Source of the DNA: Torymus aiolomorphi | Taxonomy: Eukaryota; Arthropoda; Insecta; Hymenoptera; Torymidae | NCBI GenBank assembly: GCA_036365515.1 | Contig: CM070876.1 | Location: forward strand, 129,207,894 to 129,271,893 | Direction: 5' to 3' | Length of the DNA: 64,000 bases | Shown: positions 21,447 through 33,835 of the stretch, piece after piece | Position numbering within the stretch: position 1 is the stretch's first letter | How the letters are laid out: each line of letters begins with the position of its first letter | Program-made: the position numbers and the translations under genes | The notes under the pieces: model-generated | Databases searched by the model: none | What the model was told of the DNA's origin: nothing | What the model saw: the letters and a program-made list of their open reading frames with translations, nothing else

Positions 21447-23951
21447 ACGACTACGGCCTAGGATCAGAGACAGGCCAATCATCATTTTTTAAATTTCTCT
21501 CAACTACCTATGGATCGAGCGCAACTAGTAAATTAAAGGAATGGCTCATCTTACGTCGCAAGCAGAGAGTAGTTACTCATCAACGAAATTTCCTCAAAAG
21601 CTGCAAAGGATTCGACTTAACACCTAGCCACATACACAACAGAATACAGAAATTAAAAAACTTTACATTCCGAAGTAAGTCTTGTATAACTAAATTATCA
21701 ATTGACGCTGAAAAGATTGCCAAAAAATTGCTTAAACTAGAAATTAGGGACAGTAGTTTTCAAAAAATGCATTAGAACTCGCTACTCATCGTGTATTTAT
21801 TGAGATTAAAAATTTAAACATTGATTTTCACATTTTAAAAAAATTTTTTAATTTAAGCAATATTAATATCAAAACTTTGGATAAAAACCTTAAACACCGT
21901 TTCAACAAAAAACTTAATTTGATCAAAAAGAGATGTAACTACCAGGATTCCCGCATACATGTAAATATTGAAAAATGTTTCAAAAATGTTTCTAATACAC
22001 ATATTCCGACCGATGTCGCTGAAATCGTTTCTCTGGGTCGCAATTTCGCATTTACACAACACAACATGCAGAAATCGATTGTTTTTAACACCATAAAAAA
22101 CGTAGAATCAATGTTTATTTCTTCACAACTCAATACCGATGACAAAAATAAAATTAGACAAGATATAGTGAAAGCTATAAAGTTTCAAAATAATTGTAAA
22201 CAACCAACGAAAAATAGTGACTTATCTTTACTTAAGAAAATCAAAACCGCTCAAAAATTTATTAACGATAACAAAAATATATTCTTTACACAATCTGATA
22301 AAGGCAATGTTACCGTGTGCTTAGAGAAATCTGACTATATGGAAAAAATGAATAGTTTATTGAATGATAATAAGGTGTACAGAGAAATAAAAAGAAAACC
22401 GTTAAATACATTACAAAATAATGTCTATAGGATTCTGAAAAATCTGAATGATAACAACTTTCTAAAACAAAAATATCATAATATACAACTTACGCAGACA
22501 AACACATCTCTTGCTAAATGTTATGGATTACCAAAAATCCATAAACCAAAACTATCCTTTAGACCGATAATTTCAACTGTGAACAGCCCTACACATTTCT
22601 TAGCAAAAATAATTTATGAAAACCTCAAAACATGTTTCCCTCTTCCTAAATCACACATAGATAACAGTTTTGATCTAATTAATAAAATTACGAATATAAA
22701 AATTCCAGATAACTACATACTGATATCTTTAGATGTGGTTTCACTTTTTACAAATATCTCTGTAGACCTTGTTATCCAGAGTTTGGAAAAACGAGCGCAG
22801 TATATTCTCAACAATTGTAAAATACCGTTCGGTGATATTATTTCCTGTACCAAATTTTTATTTGAAAATGTATTTTTTACTTTTAATAACAAATATTACC
22901 AACAAATTTTTGGGACACCTATGGGTTCTCCAATCTCTCCGTTTTTTGCTGATCTAGTCATGGAAGATTTAGAAATTGCTTGTTGGAAGAAACTAAAAAC
23001 AGAATTCAACATAATACCTATGTTCTATTTTCGATATGTTGATGATTCGATTTGTTGTATCAAAAAGACGATATTCATGTATTGAATCAATGTTTTAACA
23101 ATTTTGATCCCAACCTTAAGTTTACTTATGAAATTGAAATTAATAACAATATTAACTTTTTGGACGTGTCTCTCATTAAACAGGATGGTAATATTATCAC
23201 TGACTGGTATTCAAAATCGATGTCATCTAATAGAACTTTAAACTACTACAGCAACCACCCGATATCATTAAAAAAGAATATAGTTTTTAACTTGATTGAT
23301 AGAGCTATACTTTTATCAGATAAACGTTTTCATAATAGAAATATATTGCGGGTTAAAAATATACTTAAAGAGAACTCATATCCACCAGAGTTTATTGACA
23401 AACATATAAGATCTAGACTATTTAAAATTCGTTTTCAAAATAAAAGAAACAGTCCTGTAAATACTAACCGACACAACATTAAATTATCACTTCCATTTTA
23501 TTCAAAATTTTACAACAATTGTTCAAAATTTTTACGGAAATACAATATTGTAACGATCCCAAATATAGTTAATAAATTCTCAAAACTAGTTGTTCTTGGC
23601 AAAGATAAAACCAACAAACTCGAGCAAACGAATGTGGTTTATGAGTTCCCTTGTAAAGATTGCAATGCACGGTACATAGGCGAGACAAAACGTGCCCTAA
23701 ATAAACGAATTGCCGAACATCGCAAGAATAATAATGATGAGTTGGTTGTCAATATACATAAAAATGAATATAATCATGAATTTGATTTTGAAGCAGTAAC
23801 AATTAGAGATATTGAAAATAACTATAATAAAAGACTTATTTCTGAAATGTTATTTATTAACAGTACACCAAATACAATAAACAAAAAAGAAGATACACAG
23901 AATCTCAGTAGAGAATACAAATCTATCTTTAAGCTGTTACATAAAAAGTAA
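21407..23951 (+). pseudogene. PLE RT/GIY-YIG protein, full-length but frameshifted twice
   Basis: The start ATG at 21407 (MGSKIVNTITNSSYDYG) lies in the terminal repeat. The N-terminal ~120 residues end early by a frameshift in an A-run near 21768. The frame continues (NALELATHRVFIEIKN, LDKNLKHRFNKKLNL) into the RT core at 21877-23085, identical in motifs to the left copy: LPKIHKP, VVSLFTNIS, PMGSPISPFFADL, YVDDSICC. A second frameshift near 23065 (five A's where the left copy has six) separates RT from the connection region and GIY-YIG domain (23052-23951; CKDCNARYIGET). Two single-base changes inactivate an otherwise complete gene of about 848 codons. Confidence 0.94.
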
Positions 23952-24181
23952 AGTATATTCTCGATCTAATTCAAAATTTGTTATTGTTTACGTTTTGGTA
24001 GGAAGCCAATATATATATATAAGTCATGTTGCTATGTACTTTCACATTACTCGACGGATCGCTGTGCGATAACTTAGGTAATTCGTTTCGCATTTTTTTT
24101 AAATTTTTTCAACCATTGTAAGTTAAGACTAGCGTGAGCTCATTCTGTTAATTATATTATTATATATTTTTTTAATAAAGC

Positions 24182-24212
24182 CTGAAGAGGTCGACAAACC
24201 CGTCGACGAAAC
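24182..24212 (+). ncRNA. Hammerhead-ribozyme-like core, right PLE downstream repeat
   Basis: CTGAAGA 24182-24188, the same 6-bp stem II, GAAAC 24208-24212. It lies in the downstream terminal repeat, so one PLE transcript would carry two cores. Confidence 0.7.
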
Positions 24213-24557
24213 GTTGCAACTACTTAACATCGTAGTCTATTTTCTTTCCTGCTCCCAACGGATCTGGTCAGAATTGACCAAAACAACAATTTTTACATTT
24301 GACAATGGGGAGTAAAATTGTGAATACAATTACAAACTCAAGTTAATAATGTTATGATACAAGCACCGTTAATTTGGGATCCGACACAAAAAAAATACGT
24401 AGAAATATATAATTTAAAAGAAGCTATAAAACTAGACAAATTGAATGAAATAATAGAAGCCTATGAAAAAGAAGAAAATAAGAATAACGACTATTATAAT
24501 AATTTACTTAAAGAATATGATTTAAATTGTTTACAAAATTTAATTAAAAAAAAATGA

Positions 24558-25286
24558 AAAATAAAATTAACGAGATTTTCAATATATAATGTCAACTCAA
24601 TTTTTTAGTATAAGATATTTGAAATTTCACAAAAATGGTATTAAGCTATATTAATTTCTAAATCTATTATTTTACATTTATTTCTTTCACGTATCCAATA
24701 AAATATTTAAAAGCATCAATGTATATAACAGAAACAATAAAAATATGTTTCCATATTACAAATAGGTTACAAAAACGTTACAGGATATGTTAAAGACAAG
24801 AAATTTAAAAATTGATTTTTCATAAATATTTTTGTCAAATTAAATAGACGTAAAATATAAAGTAAAATATAAAAGTATATACGAAAATATATACATATAT
24901 AAGCTATAAAAGAAAATTATTCTTAGGTAAATTATTATTACATATTAATATGAAATATTTGAAATTTTACGAAAATTTAACTATATTAATTTTTAAATCT
25001 ACTCCAGTAGACTACATTGTATTAGATTCTTCCATGTATCCAACATACTGTTTAAAAGCACAAATACATATAACAGGAACAATAAATATATATGTTTCCA
25101 AATTGTAAAAAGCTTACAAAAACAATTAAGGATATATTAAAGATAATATAAATGAAAAAAATATATTTTTAATAAATTTCTATTCAACAATTTTCGAGAA
25201 ATATTTTCGTAAATTTCAAATAGAAATCAAATATAATATAAATCATAAAAATATATTTAATAATTATAAAATTTTAGGCTACAGTG
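24558..25286. repeat. Helitron 3' non-coding region with ~340-bp tandem duplication
   Basis: The blocks 24605-24810 and 24945-25150 share order and sequence (gatatttgaaat, ctatattaattt, gtatccaa, tttaaaagca, ataacag, caataaa, ttacaaaaac). No coding potential. Confidence 0.6.
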
Positions 25287-25704
25287 GTAATGTACAGCTA
25301 CTAGCGAAGGATACCACTTAAAATAACAATCCAACGGGTTCATGAACGTACCCCCAGGGTAACGTGAAAAACTGTTCGTTTCATCAACCAATCTTTATAG
25401 TTAAATCAATTTAAAAAAAATAAATAAATAAATATACAAATAAATAAATATCAATATTATTACATAGAACATGCTATATTCGATGATTCTTCTAATTAAT
25501 TATATCATGATTTATAACTTATTTAATTTCCTCTTTAAATATTCCCGATTACATGTCCGATATATCTTCCATTCTAAAATGTCCCCGATAACAAAAACTT
25601 TTTGTTCTTTGATAATGTCCATTTCTTCAGAACAATGATAAAATTTTTAATAATATAAATATCCAGTGCTACTGACTATAGATTTGTATTTTTTATTATA
25701 ATTA

Positions 25705-25759
25705 CAACATATCGGGGGATGGTGAGCGGAACGAGCAGTGGGGGCGAAGCCCCACTAGT
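25705..25759 (+). other. Helitron 3' terminal hairpin and CTAG end
   Basis: A gatggtgagcggaacgagca element, then the hairpin GTGGGG..GCGAAGC..CCCAC and CTAGT. Homologous ends occur at 11400-11444, 41893-41948 and, on the minus strand, 52868-52950. Confidence 0.85.
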
Positions 25760-25763
25760 ATAT

Positions 25764-26835
25764 TGTAACGCGTGCGCGAGTTAGGTAATTCGAGATTCGA
25801 ATTACCCGCGCCGAGCAGGCATGATCACTGGAGGCGCGAGCGCGTGAGCATTCCGACCGGATTAGAACGGTCTCGCGACGCGTAATATACCCGTCGCGTA
25901 CCCGCCAAGCCGCTACGGCTTTATGCGAGTCACGGCAGCCATCTTCGTGTCTGCCATCGCGCGGTAAACATCTCTTCCGTGTCTCTCTTGAGTTACCTCG
26001 TCCACGCCGTCCTATCTTTTTTATAGTCACCGTGAGTGTAGTGGAGGCGCCGAACATAGTGTATGTGCGTGAAAGAGAGACAGAGAGAGAGCGATCCCGA
26101 CCCGCGTGAGCCACACGAGACAGCGAGCGAGGAGCCGGCAGCCAGCCCGCCAGCCGATCCTATACAGCGAGTAAGAGAGAGAGAGAGAGACAGCGCTCAA
26201 CTACTGTGCGAGCGAGGAAGAGCGAGAGAGAGTCGAGTGCACCGGCTGCTCCTTTCAAAAGTAAGTCTTATACTCTCATCTCTCGCGTGATTATTGTAAA
26301 GGCTTGCACGGCAATCGCCCCGTGCAAGCTTTCTGTGCCGTGTACGTGCGGGTGTGTGTCAGTCCGCCGTACTTTAACACCGCGCGCGATATTAGCAGCT
26401 TCGCCGCGCGCCGTATTGTTCGCGCGTTTGAATCTTAACTGTCGCGTGCGAACTAACTTATTGTTTTAACCAGCACTTGCTAGGTGTTTGTAATTACTAT
26501 TGGTTTTAATATACTGTGATATGTAGTTACTCGTCGCGTTGTTTATTACAACCTGACCTTCTCCCAGATACCGCCGCCTCCGCGGGAAAACGACTCCACC
26601 GGTCGTGTTCATATCTGAGCATAGCGGCCGCGCGCTTTACTCTTCGAGCGCGCGCTTTTCACTCAGCGATCCAATTAGTTGGAAAGCGAAGTTCGGGTGT
26701 GATATTCGCGTTGTTTACGGGATTCCAGAAGAAGATCCCCGGGCAAGTTATTTTAGTCTGACACCCGCGGCACCGTGTTCTAGGGCATCGCTGCCCTGTG
26801 GCTTGTTGGGATTTTTCCCCACTAGCCATCCCGTT

Positions 26836-26838
<3 letters not shown>
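25764..26838. mobile_element. Probable solo LTR (1.07 kb, GC-rich)
   Basis: Begins TGTAACG and ends CGTTACA, a 7-bp inverted terminus of TG..CA type, with ATAT on both sides as a possible 4-bp target duplication. The base composition is much more GC-rich than its surroundings, with GAGA-rich and CpG-rich stretches and a splice-donor-like AAAAGTAAGT near 26258. No gag or pol lies beside it. Short open frames inside are composition effects. The retroelement family is not determined. Confidence 0.55.
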
Positions 26839-27440
<602 letters not shown>

Positions 27441-27441
27441 A

Positions 27442-27507
<66 letters not shown>

Positions 27508-28031
27508 GTGTGATATATTTCAGGTGAAGTGAGCAGCTCAAAATTTTAAAATCGCTGAAAATTGGTTTACTTCTAGTTTTTTATGAAAAAATAATGTTCC
27601 TAGAGTTCGAGACCGAATTATTCAAAAATAAAAAAGTTATGGAACATTGAAAATTCAAATTTTTTCAAATTTTTGGTTAAAATTTAACTTTATTCATTTT
27701 TTTACTCAAAATCTTGAAACTTTTTGTATTGAACATTGATTGGGAAGAAGTTTGCATTTTACTTGTAGAATGTGCCAGTATTTATTTTATGACCCTTTTT
27801 GAAAGTCTGTGATTGGCTGCTTCTTAGTATATCTTCATATTAGAAAAAAAAGTGTGCCACACAATATTTTTTGTTCGACAAAGTTTTTTTTATTTTGTTT
27901 TTTAACAAACTGTAACACGCACCTTCAACTTAGACTGTTGCACCTTATTGAAAAAAGTTACATGCTTTTAAATATAAAAAAATATCAAAAATTGGTATTT
28001 TTGACCGGTTAGTGGATTTAAGAAGTTAATA

Positions 28032-28342
28032 TTATTCATAAATTTCATATGTTATGCATCGTGTCACAGAATTTTGTCAAAATATATATTAAATGTACTC
28101 CAAACATCTATTTTCAACAGTATTTAATTGGCTTATAATTTTATTCATATTTAATTTCCTGAATGTCTGATGCATGGGGCACATACTGCTACATACACTC
28201 TATACATATTTTTCTTGTCTTCTTAAATTTAAATTCGATAATCCAATAAAATACTGTTGAAAATAAATGCTTGGAATACATTTAATATATATTTTGACAA
28301 AATTCAATGACACAATACGTAACATATGGAATTTATGAATAA
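28032..28342. mobile_element. ~311-bp fold-back MITE in the left palindrome arm
   Basis: The ends TTATTCATAAATTTCATATG and its inverse are flanked by TA on both sides. The right palindrome arm lacks it (uninterrupted gggattaac near 34290), which shows insertion after the arms formed. The whole unit folds back (aaatactgttgaaaat and ttttgacaaaatt pair with their inverses). It is a Tc1/mariner-like MITE by TA target; family inferred only. Confidence 0.75.
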
Positions 28343-28573
28343 TATCCCTATTGAAAAATATCGCGCGATTAATAACGCGACTAATCACGCGAAGATCGTG
28401 CCAGTTTATCGACCATTTTCTGGCGCGAAATTCAACATTAAAAAATAAGTTTTATTTTGACAACTGTGTACGTGCTTGCATAATTGACAAACATTATGAC
28501 TGTAAATGTATCAGTGCGTAACTGTAATTTTAATGTACGTGTGAGTATGTGACTGTATGTATCCCTGTTGAAA

Positions 28574-28799
28574 ATATCCACGCGGATTTCCATGTGGATA
28601 ACCCATGATATCCACGTGGATTGACATGGATTCCACATGGATTCAAATGGATATCCGCGTGGATGATCCACGCGGATATCATGATGAAAATCCATGTGGA
28701 TTATTTGAAATCCATGTGGATTCAGAGAAACCAACCCGATTTCAAAAATCCACGTGGATTTATTGGAATCCACGTGGATTCCAACTAATCCACATGGAT
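28574..28799. repeat. Array of palindromic 12-mer ATCCACRYGGAT, left
   Basis: About 11 full and 2 partial copies of ATCCACGTGGAT and variants (ATCCATGTGGAT, ATCCACGCGGAT, ATCCACATGGAT) at irregular spacing in 226 bp. It is followed by gagtctcatgtgagtctcat-like palindromic units to 28910. The WIDMDSTW-like frames here are translations of this array. Confidence 0.9.
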
Positions 28800-29052
28800 G
28801 TAGACTATCCGGCTGGAAAAATTCATATGAGACACACTTAAATCTCACGTGATTCTCAGATGAGTCTCATGCCAAATTCTCATGTAAGTCTCATGTGAGT
28901 CTCATGTTTCCACTGACAATTTTAAATGAATTAATACTATTTTTTATTGTAATTAATTGTTTAAATTAATTTAATCGTTTTAATTTATTTTCTAATATGA
29001 ATTTACAGATGTAAATAAAACTCAATGAAAAAATAAAACAGATGTATATGGG

Positions 29053-29548
29053 TAACTTATATAGGCATATATATATATATACAGTTTCAATTGTCTGTTA
29101 CTTATTTCTGAGTTTGCATTCCACTTTCATCAAGGTCTCATTTTAAAAGTAACATTTTGTATCAAATTTTTAGCCTCTGTCGAGGGATATTAATCACGTC
29201 ACAACCGCCTTAAGCATATTTTGTATGGTATTTCCTTACGTATAAATTAACAATATAATAGGCATCAATCCGGAAAAATTCTGAGCAATTCTACTTACAA
29301 TTTGGAAACTTTTTTCCATTTAATGTGCTATAGAAAAAGTTTCAAGTTTTTGAGTTAAAAAATCATGAAAATTAAAGATTTATGAAAAAATCCAAAATTT
29401 TCAAATTTACAATTAATTCTAACTTTTGAACGATTGAATATTTTGCTCTAAAACTCTAGGGTTGTATTTTGGAGCTAATTTGGAACGAGTAAAAAAATTT
29501 TGGCAATTTCAAAATTTTGACCTGTCACACTTGACATGAAATTACCCA
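29053..29548. mobile_element. ~495-bp insertion in the left palindrome arm
   Basis: The left arm reads gatgtatat, then this segment, then ttttaaatg; the right arm (33575-33600) is uninterrupted. Its ends are GGGTAA and TTACCC. The right end, inverted, resembles the end of the giant palindrome itself (tttca.gt..., then ggtcaaaattttg), so it may be a related non-autonomous element. Confidence 0.6.
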
Positions 29549-29607
29549 TATATTTTTAAATGTTTTATTTTATAAAAGTATAAAAATATGTATTTCGGTA
29601 CAAATAG

Positions 29608-29735
29608 TACATTACGATACTATAGTGGCATATAAGTCGCACTTTACGGCACGGCATGTGTAAACGCCCGAGCGTAGCGAGTGCGCTTAACGACGTGCCG
29701 TAAAGAACGACTTATAACACGAGTATCGTACATTA
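29608..29735. repeat. Fold-back segment present only in the left arm
   Basis: acattacgatact...cgacttata-type inverted halves around a CGAGCGTAGCGAG core (actttacggcacg pairs with cgtgccgtaaag). The right arm has no equivalent. Confidence 0.6.
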
Positions 29736-30274
29736 TTTTATAGCACTGACTGCATAAATTCGCCATGTCACGCCTATTCGTGCCATTAGCAGTCCATTTG
29801 TGTACCGTGCAGTATCACCCGAGCGATAGCGAGGGGTTTACTGCACGGCAAAATCAACTTTAATCATGTGCAAACTGTAGCTAAAGAGACCAAGTACCTA
29901 TAAGCATACAAACTTTTCTAATTACATAGAATATTTTATATACTCATAGGTAGTGCCTTTAGTTACAACTTTTATTAGTCGATAAGTCACTTATGGGCTG
30001 GGTGACTTTATCGCAGGAAATATTGGGATCATATGGACAAAATACCTTGATCATATTTGACTATAACAGTTATGACATGTACGTATTAGTTTTACAAATA
30101 AAATTTTTATTTAACATGACATTTTTACAAAATCATACTTTTTTTTATTTTAAAATAATGTTTTAATAAAATACTTCACCATTATGGTCACAAAGAATCA
30201 TATCACATATGATGCCATTAGGTCCATCGGGTTCAAATATATCCAGCGGTAAAGTTACTAATCCTATATTAAGT

Positions 30275-30780
30275 ACTTATACATGTGGATTTTTATAATC
30301 AATTATGGTATTAATTTATTTATATTAGGACTAGTTCTATATATAAATAAATAATGTGAAAGAGTTTAAATTATATGATGACTCATATTAAATAGTATTG
30401 ACATGTGCGTAGCTTGGACTGTACTTTCTTTAATGTCATATTTATACTTATTCGCAAGTATTTTATACATAATACTATATAATTTATGTTATAAAATTTA
30501 CAGCTAAAGAAGAAACCCATGCTTTATTGTTTAATGCTTCTTAAGTAATCATAAATGTGGATTTTTTATAATAAATTATGGTATTAATTTATTTATATTA
30601 TGACCAGTTCTATGTATAAATGAATAATGTGAAAGAGTTAAAATTATATAATTACTCATATTAAATAGTATTGACATGTGCGTAACTTGGACTGTACTTT
30701 CTTTAATGTTCTATTTATGCTTATTCGGAAGTATTTTATATATAACTCTATACAATTTCCAATAAAAGAAGAACCCATAC
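30275..30780. repeat. ~255-bp tandem duplication in the left arm
   Basis: 30275-30525 and 30540-30778 repeat the same order (atgtggattttt, tatggtattaatttattta, aatgtgaaagagtt, agtattgacatgtgcgta, ttggactgtactttctttaa). The right arm holds a single copy (31740-31990). Confidence 0.85.
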
Positions 30781-32270
30781 ATTATTGCTAAATGATACTT
30801 GATCATTAAAATATATTGTTTTACAGCTTGTTTATTAAATGCAGCAATACATTAAAAACAATATTATATTCATAACATATAGCCGTTTGCTAACTGTAAG
30901 CTCTATTTTAATGATTAAATAGCATTTAGCAATAATGTATTGGGGACAGGACAGAATCAAAAATAAATGAAAGTCTAAGGCCTTACCTAGATATAAATGT
31001 GAAGAACATAATAAGGGCGAAGATGACAACTAGACTTAACCTATAGGCAACGTCTGCAAGAAACTTGGCATGGCCTCAGAGATGACAGCATGGACAGTAG
31101 CAGGTCTTTCTTAAAAAAACCACAATTAACCCTCTTTCACGTCATTAATCATTACTCGTAACCCATGAACACGAGAGCGCAAGTTGCAACACGTTGTTTG
31201 ATGACTACCGCGCCCGCATGTGTTTATTGAGAGCTTGAGAACTAGAGAGAGAGAGAGAGAGGAAGAGAGAGGGACGCCTATACAGAAGTGCATGGGCGCG
31301 ACAGCTAGTCATAATGAAACGCCGCGTGTTGCGACCGGTGCTTACGCTTCAAGAGTTATGACGACTAAAGTCCGAACGTGAGAGAGAGGGTTCATTGTGG
31401 CTTCTTGAAGAAAGACCTGCTGCTGTTCATGCTGTCATCTCTGAGGCCATGCTGAGTTTCTCGCAGACGTTGCCTCTGCTTGCCTGTAGGTTAAGTCTAG
31501 CCATCACCTTCACGCTTATTATGTTATCCAGGTTTATATCTAGGTAAGGCCTTAAACTTTCATGTATTTTTTATTTTGTCCTGTCTCCAATACATCATTG
31601 CTAAATGCTATTTAATCATTAAAATAGAGCTTACAGTTAGTAAAAGGCTATATGTTATGAATATAATATTGTTTTTAATGTATTGCTGCATTTAATAAAC
31701 AAGCTTTAAAACAATATGTTTTAATGATCAAGTATCATTTAGCAATACTCTATATGGGTTTCTTCTTTTATTGTAAATTGTATAGAGTTATATATAAAAT
31801 ACTTGCGAATAAGCATGAATATAACATTAAAGAAAGTACAGTCCAAGCTACGCACATGCCAATACTATTTGATATGAGTCATCGTACAATTTAAACTCTT
31901 TCACAATATTCATTTATACATAGAACTAGTCCTAATATAAATAAATTAATACCATAATTGATTATAAAAATCCACATTTATAAGTACTTAATATAGGATG
32001 AGTGACTTTACCGCTGGATATATTTGAACCCGATGGACCTAATGACATCATACGTGATATGATCCTTTGTGACCATAATGGTGAAGTATTTTATTAAAAC
32101 ATTATTTTAAAATAAAAGAAAATGTAAGTATGATTTTGTAAAAATGTGATGTTAAATAAAAATTTTATTTGTAAAAGTAATACGTACATGTCATAACTGT
32201 TATAGTCAAATATGATCAAGGTATTTTGTCCATATGATCCCAATATTTCCTGCGATAAAGTCACCCAGCT

Positions 32271-32357
32271 CATAAGTGACTTATCGACTAATAAAAGTTG
32301 TAACTAAAGGCGTAGTGCCTTTAGTTACAACTTTTATTAGTCGATAAGTCACTTATG
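32271..32357. repeat. Perfect 41-bp inverted repeat with 5-nt loop
   Basis: Arms 32271-32311 and 32317-32357 are exact reverse complements around gtagt. The left giant arm has only one of these halves (near 29955-29995), so this hairpin arose by inverted duplication in the right arm. Confidence 0.95.
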
Positions 32358-32489
32358 GGTAGTCATATATCATAGGTAGTCTATGAGTATATAGAATATT
32401 CTATGTAATTAGAAAATATTGTATGCTTATAGGTACTTGGTCTCTTTAGCTACAGTTTGCACATGATTAAAGTTGATTTTGGTCCTCTT

Positions 32490-33530
32490 GTATAAGAGAT
32501 CTACAATATTATTTAGTACATTGGATCCAAATATATTTCTTACGCTAAAGCCACCCAAGTCTTAAATCTATCAACGAACAACTGAATTGTGGATCTCAAA
32601 GAAAATATGCCTATAACAAAATAACAAAATGAATAAATATATAATTTCAAATATTTCAAAATGTATATTACACTATAACAGTGAGTGGTGAACAAAAAAC
32701 CTCAATTATATGAAATAAAATAATGAATGTACAAAGAATTTATTTAAAAATTGATTAAAATTTATAAACTATAGTAAAGCCAACCACATGTCAATACTCT
32801 TTTATATGTGAAGTGCTTTTATAACTATATGTGAATTCGCCAAGACCAGTCAGGACACAAATTTGTAAGATACTTAATTGGACTTTGTTCTGTTATATGA
32901 GGCTTGACGCGAAATTTCAGCTGAGTTCTGTGAACGGGGACAGCATCGCCAAGACGTCGCCTCCTCGCGCGCCCTATCGCGGTCGCCATCATGACTGTTC
33001 TTGCGGTATCTACTAATATCGAGTATACGTGGGCGCGCTCGGCGCCGGCCTCGTGTGAATTTGCTATCACGGGTCGGCGTCGAGAGCGCGAGCAGGAGGC
33101 TCGTTGAACATCGTATCTTCTTTTTGCACATTAAGCAAAATATCATCAATAACATTATTCTAATGTTGCAGGTATGTTACATGTCTCTATTATTTACTTA
33201 CAGTTGTGTCGGTACATTAAAATTGTTATAATACTAAAGTTAATTCTATATTTTCAATTAAATTGATTATTTTTTAAAATGTAATACTTGCAAACAATTA
33301 TACTAACATTCTAATGAAACATTTGCACGATAATATATTATCGTTCAAGGTTTCGTTAAACTGTTATTCTTCATTTAGAAGCTGTATTAAACTGCTAAAT
33401 AATAAATAAATTGAGTTATACATCAAGCAGAGGATATTCTCGGATTTTGGAAAAAATCATGTAATTGATCACAAGATTTTTTTCAATAGGGCATACGCTC
33501 TATTTGGCCATATTCAGGGTGGCGAAAATA
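32490..33530. other. Segment unique to the right palindrome arm
   Basis: About 1 kb with no partner in the left arm. It has a GC-rich block (32870-33110) with CpG-rich sequence, flanked by AT-rich DNA. Overlapping short frames on both strands in the GC-rich part (for example 32874-33155, minus, Arg-rich) lack any family feature and are not called as genes. Confidence 0.5.
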
Positions 33531-33835
33531 CTATTTGTACCGAAATACATATTTTTATACTTTTATAAAATAAAACATTTAAAAATATATACATCTGTTT
33601 TATTTTTTCATTGAGTTTAATTTACATCTGTAGTTTCATATTAGAAAATAAATTAAAACGATTAAATTAATTTAAACAAATAATTACAATAAAAAATAGT
33701 ATTAATTCATTTAAAATTGTTAGTGGAAACATGAGACTCACATGAGACTTACATGAGAATTTGGCATGAGACTCACCTGAGAATCACGTGAGATTCAAGT
33801 GAGTCTCATATGAATTTTTTCAGCCGGATTGTCTA

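Larger units (their letters stand above)
21262..24343 (+). mobile_element. Penelope-like element, right copy (full-length)
   Basis: Plus-strand PLE of ~3.1 kb with direct terminal repeats at both ends, a single gene between them and a 3' region (23952-24160) that is the inverse of 19060-19270. It ends at caagt before the target duplication at 24344-24357. It is inserted in the WDP gene of Helitron copy 2. Confidence 0.93.
18730..24557 (+). pseudogene. Helitron-linked WDP-motif protein, copy 2, split by PLE pair
   Basis: ATG at 18730 (MAEQGDSRPSPLRWDP). Module 1 runs to YNNNV at ~18925 and is interrupted by the PLE unit. Module 2 resumes at 24358 (QAPLIWDPTQKKYVEIYNL) and ends at the stop at 24557. 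Apart from the insertion both modules are open, with no other stop. Both modules show WDP at the front, an acidic helical middle (LDKLNEQLQ; LDKLNEIIEAYEKEE) and a closing YxNNLxxEYxxN. With copies 1 and 3 this defines a two-module family of ~135 residues that I do not recognise. Position directly after the helicase suggests an accessory role in the element; no function can be assigned. Confidence 0.8.
13177..25758 (+). mobile_element. Helitron copy 2 (host of a PLE insertion)
   Basis: The 5' end is TCTTCCTATATTATATAG at 13177, followed by a C-rich tract. The 3' end is a GC hairpin (gtgggggcgaagccccac) whose last C plus TAG gives CTAG at 25755-25758, the classical Helitron terminus. Without the nested 5.4-kb PLE unit the element is ~7.1 kb. 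Genes in order: OTU, Rep, helicase, WDP. Subterminal motifs recur inverted near both ends: tggtatccttcgcca at 13411 versus 25304-25320, ttctgaagaaatggacat at 13460 versus 25620, and aagttataaatcatgatata at 13371 versus 25510. Confidence 0.88.

Noticed and set aside
28574..28799. CRISPR-like array
   Set aside because: Units are 12-bp palindromes with irregular short gaps, in a eukaryotic repeat; there are no spacers of constant length and no cas genes.
28438..28848. Open frames on both strands reading WIDMDSTW or HVDSNKST-like repeats
   Set aside because: They follow the ATCCACRYGGAT palindrome array, and the mirror arm gives the same on the other strand; no protein evidence.
32825..33231. 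Arg-rich frames in the GC-rich block
   Set aside because: Several frames overlap on both strands and none has a recognisable domain.
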